The notes beneath the pieces were generated by a model. The model was not told the origin of the DNA. It saw nothing but the letters and a program-made list of their open reading frames with translations, and did not search any database. 64,000 bases of DNA from Bacillota bacterium (GTDB lineage Bacteria > Bacillota > Clostridia > Oscillospirales > Ruminococcaceae), in contig JAEZCT010000044.1 of NCBI GenBank assembly GCA_023433405.1, forward strand, positions 62,001-126,000. The letters run 5' to 3'. Below are positions 27,030 to 36,626 of the stretch, in pieces (within the stretch, counting starts at the first letter, position 1; every line of letters begins with the position of its first letter). The position numbers and the translations under genes were made by a program.

Positions 27030-27494
27030 ATGAGAACAGCGGAAGAGCTGCGTTACCTGATTCTTGCTGCCCAGCGGGAGGGCAGCCGAAGCCTCTCGGA
27101 GCTATTAAAGCCCATTGGGCTTACCACCTCGCAAAGCGAGGTTTTGCGCGTGCTGCATGACTATGAGCCATTATCCCTCATTGAGCTTGGCGACCTGCTG
27201 GTGTGTGAAACCGGCAGCCCCAGCCGTTTGGTCAACCGACTGGTGGATTCCGGCTTTATTGAGCAGCAGCGCTCGCTGGAGGATTCCCGCAAAGTAAAGC
27301 TGACCTTAACGCAAGCAGGTCGTGACGCGGTGACGAAAATTGTGAAGGCGGAACAGAAGATGTACGCCTCGATTGACAGCCTTACGAAGGGCGTTCCTGT
27401 GCAGGCGTTTATCGACATGCTCTGGAAGCAGATTGCCGGTAAGCCCAGCGGCAACGCACTTGCCCGCCGTAAGCAAAGAACCCCAGGCGATTAG
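27030..27494 (+). CDS. MarR family transcriptional regulator
   Basis: 154 aa winged-helix regulator. The DNA-binding core reads LIELGDLLVCETGSPSRLVNRLVDSGFIEQQ, followed by the wing EDSRKVKLTLTQAGRD. Ribosome site GGAGG lies 10 nt before ATG. 74 bp upstream of the EFR1 ferredoxin gene, so that gene is a likely co-regulated target. The ligand is unknown; many family members sense phenolics or redox stress. Confidence 0.92.
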   Translation: MRTAEELRYLILAAQREGSRSLSELLKPIGLTTSQSEVLRVLHDYEPLSLIELGDLLVCETGSPSRLVNRLVDSGFIEQQRSLEDSRKVKLTLTQAGRDAVTKIVKAEQKMYASIDSLTKGVPVQAFIDMLWKQIAGKPSGNALARRKQRTPGD

Positions 27495-27568
27495 CGCGTA
27501 TAAATTTTATTATCCGATTGCACTTTAATTGGATTATTGCATTTTCCATGGCACGGGAGAGGGAAAGG

Positions 27569-28420
27569 ATGACAACCAGTATGAAAAGGATCATTTATGT
27601 GTACAGCGGCACCGGCACCGCTCTTGCGGCGGCCACGCGGGTAGCCGCTGCGTTGGGAGACTGCCAGGTGAAATCGATCACAAACGAGCTGGAAAAGGCG
27701 GGCGGCGAGAAAATTCTGACCGAAACCGATACGGTGGGGCTGATATTTCCCTGCTATTACGGCGGTGTTCCGGCAATTGTTCAGAACTTCATCGACCATT
27801 TAGACCTTAAAGGGGTGGAGTATGTGTTTGCTGTCATCGTATCAGGCGGCAATATCAGCAAAGGTCTAAGACCCCTTCAAAATCAATTGGAGTTAAAGGG
27901 TTCAAGGCTCGATTATGCGGCCGCGATTACCGTATCCACCAATTACTACGTCGGGTGGTACTATTCGGCTGTGTCTGCAAAAGGCGCCAAGCTGCAGCAA
28001 GGGCTTGCGCACCTTGACGAGCAGACTCTTCAAATTGCTAAGGATGTATCTGTAAAAAAAAGCGGGCTCAAAGATCCCAGAAGCCTGTTGAGTAAGCTCA
28101 TTGGCGCGCTATCCTCAAAAAAACCCGCGCCCGATACCCGGCGGTTAGACCGGGAATATTCTGCGGGAGCCGATTGCACCGGCTGCGGCACCTGCAGCCG
28201 GGTTTGTCAGGCTCACAATATCACCATCGTCAACGGAAGACCTGAATTTTTGCACAACTGTCAACAGTGTATGGCCTGCTTTCAGTATTGCCCAAATCAA
28301 GCCCTGTGCATCAATGGCAAGCCGTTAAAAAAGCAGCAATACCACCACCCGGACTACCCCGACTACAAGATGATAAGGTTTCTTCAAGGCTCCGACAACA
28401 CAGAGCCTATGCGCGGTTAA
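27569..28420 (+). CDS. EFR1-type flavodoxin-ferredoxin fusion
   Basis: 283 aa electron-transfer protein. N-terminal flavodoxin-like domain with an FMN phosphate loop (YVYSGTGTALAAATRV), residues ~5-150. A linker follows, then two [4Fe-4S] ferredoxin motifs: CTGCGTCSRVC from Cys203 and CQQCMACFQYC from Cys231. Cytosolic. ATG 27569 overlaps a GGGAAAGG run; ATG 27581 is an equally good start. Probably moves low-potential electrons under MarR control; partner unknown. Confidence 0.9.
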   Translation: MTTSMKRIIYVYSGTGTALAAATRVAAALGDCQVKSITNELEKAGGEKILTETDTVGLIFPCYYGGVPAIVQNFIDHLDLKGVEYVFAVIVSGGNISKGLRPLQNQLELKGSRLDYAAAITVSTNYYVGWYYSAVSAKGAKLQQGLAHLDEQTLQIAKDVSVKKSGLKDPRSLLSKLIGALSSKKPAPDTRRLDREYSAGADCTGCGTCSRVCQAHNITIVNGRPEFLHNCQQCMACFQYCPNQALCINGKPLKKQQYHHPDYPDYKMIRFLQGSDNTEPMRG

Positions 28421-28435
28421 TTTAGCCACAAACAC

Positions 28436-28468
28436 AAAAAGGGCCTCCGTTTCGGGAGCCCTTTTTTT
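28436..28468 (+). terminator. Intrinsic terminator after EFR1 gene
   Basis: AAAAAGGGC and GCCCTTTTTTT form the outer stem around CTCC/GGAG; a T tract follows. Confidence 0.8.
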
Positions 28469-28518
28469 GCTTCATTAATCCAGCTTTGTACTTCACCAAA
28501 CATGCGGCTTATTATTTA

Positions 28519-28618
28519 TACTAATATCCGATATAGAAGAGTATAAAAATCAAGTGAAAAGCTTTAATTTATGGGTTTTCACACGGATTTTTATCGACTC
28601 TTTTTGAGGGGATTAGTA
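28519..28618. repeat. Palindromic MITE-like element, intact copy overlapping a gene end
   Basis: 100 bp, ends TACTAAT/ATTAGTA. Arms include GAGTATAAAAATCAAGTGAAAA and its near-complement. Flanked by TTA on both sides (28516-28518 and 28619-28621). Only about five differences from the copy at 61043-61142. The last nine codons and the stop of the gene at 28591 lie inside it. Confidence 0.85.
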
Positions 28619-30429
28619 TTAGGCTGAAACAGTGCGACGACCCGCTGCCAAAAGTTTTGCTTAACCGGCTCCTGAGCTGGCGGCTCCTCCGCCTTAGCGG
28701 CTGTAATCTCTTCGGTCATCAGCACAAACTGTACAAGCTCAACCCCCGCATTCTTTTCAGAAACAAAGGAAACCGGCACAAACTCGTCAAAGCTGTAATC
28801 GGCGAGCATTTCGTCAATTTTATCCTGCATCTTTGTGTCCATATCCGCGGTTTCACTGTGCATCTCCTCTGTGCCGTCGGCAAGGTCCTTCATGCCGAAA
28901 TACAGGTCGCTCATGCCCTTGTTAATGTCCGCGCCGCCGTTTACCACGTCCCCAAAGCCGCTGCTCAGCTTGCGAAAGCCATCATAAAGGTCCGAAACAC
29001 CGGCAAGGTACTCCCTTAGCCCGCTGTCAAAGCTCCCGTAGTTGGCTGCCATCTGATCAATGCCCGCCTTCAGCTCCACCAAACCGCCCGTCATCTCGGT
29101 TAGCGTGGCGGGAAGGGCTTGAATGCCCGCGTCAAACAGTGCGTACTGTTCGGCAAGAGCACCCGCTCCGGCGGCAAGGCCGGGATTCGCGGCTGTTCCG
29201 TCGCCGTTTATGCCATACTGCAGCCCTCCCAAAAGGCCGTTATTGCCCTGAAGCACCGCAATCATTCCATCCAGCATCGCGGCAGAATCGGAGGAACCGG
29301 GTACAAGCTTTTGTGCCTCCAGGTAGGCGATAATCCCCTCATTGCCCGCCATCAGGCTATCCGCGCCCGCGAGGCTGCCGCTGATTCCCGACAATCCGCC
29401 CGCTATCCCGTTTATGCCTGCTTTAACCTGCGCGGAGCCCTCCACCAGCGCATTGAGGCTGGAAAGATCCATCGAATCCAGCTCCTGCATCCCCTTGCTC
29501 ATGGTTTTGAGCGCGGTCAGTATCTGCGCCGAGCCGCTTTTGATGGAGGGGTTAGCGTCAATCAGCTCGCCAAACCCGCTTTTGAACTCATTCATGCCAA
29601 CGTGCATTTCCTTTAAGCCGTTATAAAACTTACCCATGCCGCTGGAAAGGTCATATCCGCCGTCCGCAAGCTTCCACGTTCCGTCGTTTAGCTGCCTGAT
29701 GGCATCCTGCAAGGAGGCGATATCCCCGGTCATATCCCCGGTATCCGGCAGGTCTATGCTCATGGAAAACGGCACCGCGCTAATCTGAATCCCGCTCATC
29801 GAAAAATCGTCGGCGGTAAAGGAGATTACATAATGTGCGTTTTCCTTGGGCAGCTTTACAAAGTTTATCACCTTATTTTTTCCAGCCGCCGCAATGGTTG
29901 CGTCGGGGGCGGTTATGCCCGCGCATTTCTCCGTATCCAGGGTGACGGCGGTCTGCACCGTATAGTTCTGGTCAAAGTGAGCATTCGCGTCGGATGCCGC
30001 CATAAGGTCAATGGCGATTTGCACCTTTCCCGATTTTCCTGCTAAATCCGCCGCGCCAATATCCTCGCCGTCCAGTGTGTAGGCAATCTTTACATCCCAC
30101 GGCAATTTTACCTCCTTAAGCGTCCCCTGATAATAGTATTTTCCCTTGGGGGCGTTAATTGCCACCGCATCCCCCTTTATGGCAAGAGGCGCTGTTGTGG
30201 TTAGGTTTAGCACCTCGGTGTAGCTGCCGTAATCGGTAAACGAGCTTTCCTGCTCCAGTTCAAAGCTGTTAACCACAAAGGCGCTTTGTACGGTTCCGTC
30301 TGCCAAAAGCTTTGCGTATACGACCTCATCCTTATTCTGCGCCTCGGGTTCCTGCGCAAAAGCCGGCAGGGTGAAAAGCATGACGGCGGTAAGCACCAGC
30401 GCGCAATACTTTATAGCGGTTTGTTTCAT
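28591..30429 (-). CDS. Secreted LxxG-heptad-repeat protein, partner of MMPL exporter
   Basis: 612 aa. Signal peptide MKQTAIKYCALVLTAVMLFTLPAFA, probable cleavage before QEPEAQ. A beta-rich region (~30-230) precedes a long heptad region with xxxLxxG spacing (e.g. LYDGFRKLSSGFGDVVNGG, LYFGMKDLADG), ~240-540, as in YhgE/Pip-type export-associated proteins. ATG 30429 overlaps the MMPL stop codon (ATGA), so the two are translationally coupled; AAAAGGAG lies upstream. The last residues (NTNPLKKSR) and stop are encoded by the inserted palindromic element at 28519-28618, so the original C-terminus is lost or replaced. Role inferred: extracellular part of an export complex. Confidence 0.8.
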   Translation of the reverse strand: MKQTAIKYCALVLTAVMLFTLPAFAQEPEAQNKDEVVYAKLLADGTVQSAFVVNSFELEQESSFTDYGSYTEVLNLTTTAPLAIKGDAVAINAPKGKYYYQGTLKEVKLPWDVKIAYTLDGEDIGAADLAGKSGKVQIAIDLMAASDANAHFDQNYTVQTAVTLDTEKCAGITAPDATIAAAGKNKVINFVKLPKENAHYVISFTADDFSMSGIQISAVPFSMSIDLPDTGDMTGDIASLQDAIRQLNDGTWKLADGGYDLSSGMGKFYNGLKEMHVGMNEFKSGFGELIDANPSIKSGSAQILTALKTMSKGMQELDSMDLSSLNALVEGSAQVKAGINGIAGGLSGISGSLAGADSLMAGNEGIIAYLEAQKLVPGSSDSAAMLDGMIAVLQGNNGLLGGLQYGINGDGTAANPGLAAGAGALAEQYALFDAGIQALPATLTEMTGGLVELKAGIDQMAANYGSFDSGLREYLAGVSDLYDGFRKLSSGFGDVVNGGADINKGMSDLYFGMKDLADGTEEMHSETADMDTKMQDKIDEMLADYSFDEFVPVSFVSEKNAGVELVQFVLMTEEITAAKAEEPPAQEPVKQNFWQRVVALFQPNTNPLKKSR

Positions 30430-32498
30430 TGTGTAATCGTCTCCTTTTCCCTTTCTTTTTTTATGAGCGTGGTTTTGTGCACTACCCCGTCTAACAGGGC
30501 AAACAGCCCCGGCAATACGGTCAGCACAAGAATCGCCGACAGTATCGCGCCCCGCCCAAGTATCGCGCCAAGCTGGCTGATGATACCGTTTGAGGAGATA
30601 AAACCAAGCATCATACCCGCAATTGTTAAAATACTTGCGGGGGTAAGGATAGACGCGGCGGAACCGGCGACCGTATTCCACACGGCACTGCGTTTATCCA
30701 TCTTCTTGCGGTTAGCCATATATTGCGTCGCGAACAGGATGCCGTAATCCACCGTCGCGCCAAGCTGTACGGAGCTGATGATTTGATACCCTATATAGTT
30801 GAGGGAATCCCCCATAAAATAGGGGGCGCTCAGGTTTATCCAGGTTGCGCCCTGTATAACAAGCAGTAAAATCAACGGAATGGATAGTGAACGAAAGGTG
30901 ATGAGCAGTACAAGACCAATAGAAATTACCACCGTAACATTAACCACCTTGTTGTCGTTTACTATTGTATCCATCAGGTCATAGTTGACCACGCTCTGCC
31001 CGACCAGCTGGTATTCTCCCGGATAATACTCCCGGGCGGTGGCGCGCACCGCGTTGACAACCGCAAAGGCCTCATCCCCCTCATCGGGGGTGCTCACATA
31101 CAAAATCAGACGGCTGTAACCGCCGCTGCGAAACTGCGAGAGCTGCTCCTTTGGCAGAATCTCTTTCGGAATCTCCGCCCCTACATAGTTTGCATACGAT
31201 ATTACATTGGTGACATGCGCTATCTCGTCAAGCGCCTTGCCGAGCTGCTTCTCTTTCACAATATCCCCTTCTGGTACCAGCAGCACCATCTGCACCGATT
31301 TTCCGAAGATGGACTCGATCCTTTCGGTATCCATTTTCTCGCGGGAGCCTTCGCTGGCCATGCCGGAGGAACCGTATATAAACAGGTTGTTCCTTTGCCC
31401 AAGATACCCCGGAATGATAAGAATAACCACAAGAATGGCAAAGGGGATGCACACACGGCCCACAACCTTGCCAAAGCCGATAAACTTAGGAAGCAGCGGC
31501 CGGTGATGGGTGCGGTCCATCAGCTTTGTCGTAAACATTGCCATGACAGGCAGCAGCACCACTACGCTGATAAAGCTGAACAAAATACCCTTGGCAAGCA
31601 CAATGCCCATATCCGCGCCGATGCGGAAGCGCATGAGTACAAGCACGGCAAACCCAATGACGGTGGTCGCGGCGCTTGCCGCAATGGAGGAGAACGACTC
31701 CGCCATCGCCTTGGACATGGCGTCCTGAATATCATGCCCCTGCTGGCGGTAGCGGGCAAAGCTGTGTAGCAAAAACACCGCGTAATCCATGGAAACCGCC
31801 AGCTGTAAAATACCGCTGGAGGCGTTTGTAACAAAGGAAACCTTTCCAAGAAAAATGTTAGTGCCCATATTTAACAGCACCGCCACGCCGATGGCCAGCA
31901 AAAACAGCACCGGCTCGAACCACGAGCTGGTGGAGAGAAGCAAAATAAGCAACACCAGCGGCACAACAAACAGGATGATTTTGGGGATCTCGTCGGCGGT
32001 GGCTCCCTGGGAGGCGGCCTGATTTACCGCGTCCCCCGAAAGCACCCCCCGGTCACCAACCAACACCCGCAGAGAGGCGATGTTGTCGGCGATATGGTCC
32101 TCCTCCATCGTCACCGAGAACAGCGCGCCGCCGTCCCTATACCAGCCCTCCACCATTTCGGCATCCTGCATTTGCAGGGGGGTATATACATCCAGCACGT
32201 CGTCAAGCCATAACACGCTCATGACTCCCGGCTGCTTAGTGAGCGTCTCTTTAAAATCCATCGCTTCCGGGATGCTAACCCGCTCAATGTACACCGACAG
32301 GTTGGGAATTGTCTGGTCAAAACGCTCCTCCATCATATTAAGCGCAACCGTAGAGGGAGCGTCGGCGGGCAGGTAGTCGGAAAGCTTGTAGTTAATTCCG
32401 ACCATTGTGGAGGCAATGGCCGACACCCCTGTAAGCACAGCAAAAAGCACAATGATTGCTATTTTTTGTTTTAATATAAACCTAGATATTCTTTCCAA
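30426..32498 (-). CDS. MMPL/RND-family exporter
   Basis: 690 aa polytopic membrane protein built of two halves, each with one membrane helix, an extracellular loop domain and a five-helix bundle. The conserved Asp-Tyr pairs are in AVSMDYAVFLLHSF and GATVDYGILFATQY, the likely proton-relay sites. Start is taken as TTG 32498, about 9 nt after GAGG; the longer frame to 32597 has no start signal and enters the TetR promoter region. Operon with the heptad protein (4-bp overlap), divergent from TetR. Substrate may be lipids or a drug; unknown. Confidence 0.88.
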   Translation of the reverse strand: MERISRFILKQKIAIIVLFAVLTGVSAIASTMVGINYKLSDYLPADAPSTVALNMMEERFDQTIPNLSVYIERVSIPEAMDFKETLTKQPGVMSVLWLDDVLDVYTPLQMQDAEMVEGWYRDGGALFSVTMEEDHIADNIASLRVLVGDRGVLSGDAVNQAASQGATADEIPKIILFVVPLVLLILLLSTSSWFEPVLFLLAIGVAVLLNMGTNIFLGKVSFVTNASSGILQLAVSMDYAVFLLHSFARYRQQGHDIQDAMSKAMAESFSSIAASAATTVIGFAVLVLMRFRIGADMGIVLAKGILFSFISVVVLLPVMAMFTTKLMDRTHHRPLLPKFIGFGKVVGRVCIPFAILVVILIIPGYLGQRNNLFIYGSSGMASEGSREKMDTERIESIFGKSVQMVLLVPEGDIVKEKQLGKALDEIAHVTNVISYANYVGAEIPKEILPKEQLSQFRSGGYSRLILYVSTPDEGDEAFAVVNAVRATAREYYPGEYQLVGQSVVNYDLMDTIVNDNKVVNVTVVISIGLVLLITFRSLSIPLILLLVIQGATWINLSAPYFMGDSLNYIGYQIISSVQLGATVDYGILFATQYMANRKKMDKRSAVWNTVAGSAASILTPASILTIAGMMLGFISSNGIISQLGAILGRGAILSAILVLTVLPGLFALLDGVVHKTTLIKKEREKETITQ

Positions 32499-32668
32499 GT
32501 GCCAGTACCTCGCCCTAATAGATTTATTGATACAATAAAGCCGCGGTTGACATTTCAACGCGTTTCTATTATATTGAACAGGATAGATGTAATACAATAG
32601 TCAATTAAACCTCTAACGTCTATTACTCAACACTTATCTATTATTTGTGCAGAAAAGGGGCAAAGTTC

Positions 32669-33247
32669 ATGGAAAATTCAAAAAGCGAAAGCGTAGACCG
32701 CAGAACGCGAAAAACCATTTCCCTGATCAAAAAGACCTTTACGCACCTGCTTTTGGAAAAGGATATCAAGGATATTTCCATCAGCGAACTGACGGAGCTT
32801 GCCGACATCAACCGCGGCACGTTCTATTTGCATTACAAGGATATCTTCGACCTGTTTGAGCAGATAGAAAAAGACGTCTGGGATGACTTCATTGGCATTA
32901 TTGAAGCTAACAAGAACAAATCCCAGCAGTCCCTCAGCCTGATTTTGCTGGAGCTGTTTCGCTATATCGCAGCAAACCCGGATATCTTTTTCGTAATCTT
33001 TAACACCCGCGAAACCACCTTTTTAAACCGCTTGATTGAAATCGTCCGCCCGAAAAGCCCGGCGGAGTGGGAAAACCTGCTGAGCACTGAAAAAGAGGAG
33101 TATTATGACTACTACTATCATTTTATCTCCTTTGGCTGTGTTGCGCTCGTGAACAAATGGGTGGATAACGGCATGAAGGAAACCCCCGAATATATGGCGG
33201 AGCTTGCAAAGCAGATTGTGGCAAACTGCAAGTACTCCATGCAGTAG
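32669..33247 (+). CDS. TetR family regulator
   Basis: 192 aa. N-terminal DNA-binding domain: DRRTRKTISLIKKTFTHLLL, then SISELTELADINRGTFYLHY. The C-terminal domain resembles the DhaS-like group. ATG 32669 lies ~9 nt after AAAAGGGG. Divergent from the MMPL exporter, the usual arrangement for a repressor of its neighbour. The 170-bp space holds several ATCTATTA-like repeats but no clear palindrome. Confidence 0.9.
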   Translation: MENSKSESVDRRTRKTISLIKKTFTHLLLEKDIKDISISELTELADINRGTFYLHYKDIFDLFEQIEKDVWDDFIGIIEANKNKSQQSLSLILLELFRYIAANPDIFFVIFNTRETTFLNRLIEIVRPKSPAEWENLLSTEKEEYYDYYYHFISFGCVALVNKWVDNGMKETPEYMAELAKQIVANCKYSMQ

Positions 33248-33327
33248 CGGCTGCTTAAAGAGGCGTTTGGCATATATATAATATATTCATACGATGATAC
33301 CGGATGCAGGAAAGGATTAATTTCTCC

Positions 33328-35544
33328 ATGGACCTTCTTACGGCTAAATTGACCGAGCTTAACCGGCTCTCGGTGCGTACCGACTCCTCTGTGCAGGGCG
33401 TGTCTCTTGCCGAGCTGAGTGTTACGGCGGGCGGTCTGACTGCTCAGGTGGCAGGGGTGGCATCCCATGGCGACACCCTGGGGTTTGACCTGTTCTTAGC
33501 AAAAGAGCTTGAACTGGGAGAACCCGTGCGGATTACACTGGGCGAATCGTCTGTTTTTTCTAGCATAGATTATCATCTATATAATACCCAGGCGTTTGAA
33601 TCCAAGTACTTTTACGGCGGCACACTGGGCGCGGCTTATTCCCCCAAGAGTACGCTGTTTCAACTTTGGGCGCCCGCAGCAAGCGCCGTCACCCTGCTTC
33701 TTTTTTCTCGCGCGGAGGCAAAGCCCTACAAGCTAACGGCACTTTCCCGCGGGGCGCGGGGTGTGTTCGCCGCAACGGTGGACGGGGATCTTGACGGCGT
33801 GCTGTACGCCTACGACGTTACCAGCGGCGGCGTAGCCAACCGCTGTGTGGATCCCTATGCGCGCGCATCCATTGAAAACGGGCGGATGGGCGTGGTTGTA
33901 AACCCTCGCCGAACCAATCCCCCCCGCTGGGAGCGGGATTCCCATATCCTGCCCCAAAACCCCACCGACGCGGTGCTGTATGAGATTCATGTGCGGGATT
34001 TTACGATTTCTTCCGATTCCGGCGTGACCCACAAGGGCAAGTTTCTGGGCTTTGCAGAGGACAAAACCGTCAGCCCGCAAGGGGAGAAAACAGGGCTTGC
34101 TCATCTAAAGGAGCTGGGTATTACCCATGTGCATCTCATGCCGGTGATGGATTACGCCACAGTGGATGAAACCGGAATTACCCAGCAGGGCTATAACTGG
34201 GGGTACGACCCCTTTAGCTACTTCGTGCCGGACGGCTCCTACTGCACCGACCCCTCGGACGGGGCTTTACGCATCCGCGAATGCAAGGCGCTGGTACAGG
34301 CCCTGCACCAGGCGGGCATTGGCGTAGTGCTGGATGTGGTGTACAACCACACCTATTTTACCGACACCTCTCCCCTAAACCTTGTTATGCCCGACTACTA
34401 CTACCGCAAAAGCGCCGGGTGCTTCTCCAACGGCTCGGGCTGTGGCAACGAGCTTGCCAGCGAACGGGGAATGGTGCGCAGGCTGATGATTGACTCGCTG
34501 CTATACTGGGTCAACGAATATCATGTGGACGGCTTTCGCTTTGACCTGATGGGGCTGCATGATATCGCCACCATGAACTATATTCGCCATAAGCTCGATG
34601 AGATTGACGGCCGAATCCTCATCTACGGGGAGGGCTGGCAGGGGGGGCCCTCCTCCCTGCCCAGCGAAAAGGCAGCCATCAAGCAAAACTCGGAAAAGCT
34701 CAGTGACCGCATTGCGCTTTTTAACGACGATATGCGCGACGCCATTAAGGGCAATGCCTTTGATGCCTGCGCGCCCGGCTATCTGGGCGGTGCGCTGGAT
34801 AGCCGTGTCTACGCGGGCTTTACCGAGCTGATAAAGGCGGGCGTGGCTGGTGCCTCACCCCATCCCCATGTTATGTATTCAAGCGGCACCTCGCCCTTTG
34901 CAAAGCGTCCGACCCAAACCATCACATACAATTCCGCACATGATAACTACACGCTGTTTGATAAGCTTGCCCTCGCAAACCCCGCGCTTGATGAGGACAC
35001 CCTGATCCGCCTTAATAAGCTGGCTGCGGTGCTGGTGCTCACCGCCCAGGGCATACCGTTTCTGCACGGCGGCGAGGAGCTGCTGCGCCAAAAAATACGG
35101 GAGGACGGCACCTTTGAGCACAACAGCTATAACTCCCCCGACAGCGTAAACCGCATAGAATGGCGGCGCAAGCACGAACACCGGGGGGTATTTGATTACT
35201 ACCGGGGTCTGATAGCCTTCCGTAACGCCCACAAGGCGCTGCGTATGACTACGGCTGAGGATACCGCAAGCTTTTTGCGCTTTTTATACACGCAGCCCGA
35301 AAACCGTCTTTGCTACCGGCTGGCGGCAGCCGAGGCGGGGGATATTGCGCAGCGCATTGTGGTTATCATTAACCCCACCCGCCAGCCCTTTGACTGCCGG
35401 TTTGTGTCCGAAAACGAAAGCGATGCCTCGGGCTATTGTGTGTACGCCGACGCGGAGCGCGCGGGCAGCGCGCCGCTTTACCCGGTAGAAACCGAAACTG
35501 TGACGGTGCCTCCCCTTTCCGCCATGATACTGGTTAAGGATTAG
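33328..35544 (+). CDS. pulA: Type I pullulanase (GH13_14)
   Basis: 738 aa, no signal peptide, so intracellular debranching of alpha-1,6 links in glycogen or imported dextrins. N-terminal CBM48-like region (~60-180) around YSPKSTLFQLWAPAASAVTL. Type I signature YNWGYDP at residue 289. Catalytic D406 in GFRFDLMG, acid E435 in YGEGW, and stabilising D539 in NSAHDNY. ATG 33328 is ~13 nt after GGAAAGG; ATG 33304 overlaps that site. Monocistronic, ended by the terminator at 35627-35658. It is the only alpha-glucan gene in a window dominated by xylan genes. Confidence 0.96.
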   Translation: MDLLTAKLTELNRLSVRTDSSVQGVSLAELSVTAGGLTAQVAGVASHGDTLGFDLFLAKELELGEPVRITLGESSVFSSIDYHLYNTQAFESKYFYGGTLGAAYSPKSTLFQLWAPAASAVTLLLFSRAEAKPYKLTALSRGARGVFAATVDGDLDGVLYAYDVTSGGVANRCVDPYARASIENGRMGVVVNPRRTNPPRWERDSHILPQNPTDAVLYEIHVRDFTISSDSGVTHKGKFLGFAEDKTVSPQGEKTGLAHLKELGITHVHLMPVMDYATVDETGITQQGYNWGYDPFSYFVPDGSYCTDPSDGALRIRECKALVQALHQAGIGVVLDVVYNHTYFTDTSPLNLVMPDYYYRKSAGCFSNGSGCGNELASERGMVRRLMIDSLLYWVNEYHVDGFRFDLMGLHDIATMNYIRHKLDEIDGRILIYGEGWQGGPSSLPSEKAAIKQNSEKLSDRIALFNDDMRDAIKGNAFDACAPGYLGGALDSRVYAGFTELIKAGVAGASPHPHVMYSSGTSPFAKRPTQTITYNSAHDNYTLFDKLALANPALDEDTLIRLNKLAAVLVLTAQGIPFLHGGEELLRQKIREDGTFEHNSYNSPDSVNRIEWRRKHEHRGVFDYYRGLIAFRNAHKALRMTTAEDTASFLRFLYTQPENRLCYRLAAAEAGDIAQRIVVIINPTRQPFDCRFVSENESDASGYCVYADAERAGSAPLYPVETETVTVPPLSAMILVKD

Positions 35545-35626
35545 GAGCGTCATTGGGGTCTGTTGTATTATCCAATTAACAATTAATACTCAAGGTATGC
35601 TCTTGCCCGTCCCGCTAAGAAAACAA

Positions 35627-35658
35627 AAGCCCATATTCTTTTGCAAGAATATGGGCTT
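35627..35658. terminator. Bidirectional terminator
   Basis: A perfect 14-bp stem AAGCCCATATTCTT/AAGAATATGGGCTT with loop TTGC. T tract on the plus side and AAAAC on the other. Shared by pullulanase and GH10, whose stop lies 5 bp away. Confidence 0.9.
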
Positions 35659-35662
35659 CTTT

Positions 35663-36622
35663 TTAAAAATTCATTATCGCCTCGTAACAAGCCTTGGGCT
35701 GATGGTTGTCGTCAAATAAAAGCGGCCAGTTTTTTCGGCGCGGCACCGGAAAATTGCTCAGCCAGGTGGCATCGTCGGCTACTCCCCAGGTGGTCACGCT
35801 TTCCACAATCTCGCGGTATTGGCGGAAGATTGCAAAAACATCCCCATAAAACGCGGCCTGCTTTGCCAACAGCTCCTTGCTCGGTGCCGCCAGACTGCTT
35901 TTGTCCTCAAACTCAAACAGTGAAACGTCCAGCTCTGTAATATGGAGCTTGACACCCAAGCCCGCATACATCTCAAACGCCCGCTTAATTTCATCGAGAG
36001 AGGACACCACATACCAATGCGCCTGCAAGCCGATGCAGTCCACCGGAACCCCTTTTTCACGCAGCTCGCGCACAAGGCGGGCAATCTTCACGCTTTTGAC
36101 GGGGTCGCACTCATTATAATCGTTATAGCACAGTGTCACTTTGGGCATGGCGCTTTTCGCGTACCGAAAAGCAAGCTCCACAAAATCCTCACCGATTAGA
36201 GAAAGCCAGGGAGAGGGGCGAAAAAACTCCGATCCCTTGTCGTCAATCACCTCATTTGCCACATCACAGGCATAAACCGCGTCGCCGTACCGCTCGGCCA
36301 TCCGCTGCACATGAGCTTGAAAGGTTCGCAAAAGCTTCTCCCTATCGGTTTCCATAAAAATAGCGTTGGGGGACTGGTTGTGCCACAACAGCGTGTGCAT
36401 CCGCATTGCAAGCTGATTTTCTTTGGCAAACGCAGTAATGATATCCGCGTCGGTAAAATCGTATCTAACGCCATCCTCGGTAATCTCACCGTACTTCATG
36501 GCATTTTCACAGGTGATGCTGTTAAACTGCTGTAAAATAAGCTCCCGGTGGGTTTTAATTGTGCGGGGATTTACAGCAGTGCCGATTAAAAAATAGTCCT
36601 TGTACTTCTCTTTTAGTGTCAT
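35663..36622 (-). CDS. Endo-1,4-beta-xylanase, GH10, intracellular
   Basis: 319 aa, the size of a single GH10 barrel with no carbohydrate-binding module. Acid/base E124 in CDVANEVIDD and nucleophile E230 in LHITELDVSL. No signal peptide, so it cuts imported xylo-oligosaccharides (or glucuronoxylo-oligosaccharides) in the cytosol, as in the intracellular GH10 enzymes of Geobacillus and Paenibacillus. Start ATG 36622, with AAGGATAGGAAA upstream. Four bp after the permease gene at 36627, last in the operon 40485-35663. Confidence 0.95.
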   Translation of the reverse strand: MTLKEKYKDYFLIGTAVNPRTIKTHRELILQQFNSITCENAMKYGEITEDGVRYDFTDADIITAFAKENQLAMRMHTLLWHNQSPNAIFMETDREKLLRTFQAHVQRMAERYGDAVYACDVANEVIDDKGSEFFRPSPWLSLIGEDFVELAFRYAKSAMPKVTLCYNDYNECDPVKSVKIARLVRELREKGVPVDCIGLQAHWYVVSSLDEIKRAFEMYAGLGVKLHITELDVSLFEFEDKSSLAAPSKELLAKQAAFYGDVFAIFRQYREIVESVTTWGVADDATWLSNFPVPRRKNWPLLFDDNHQPKACYEAIMNF

Positions 36623-36626
36623 TTTC

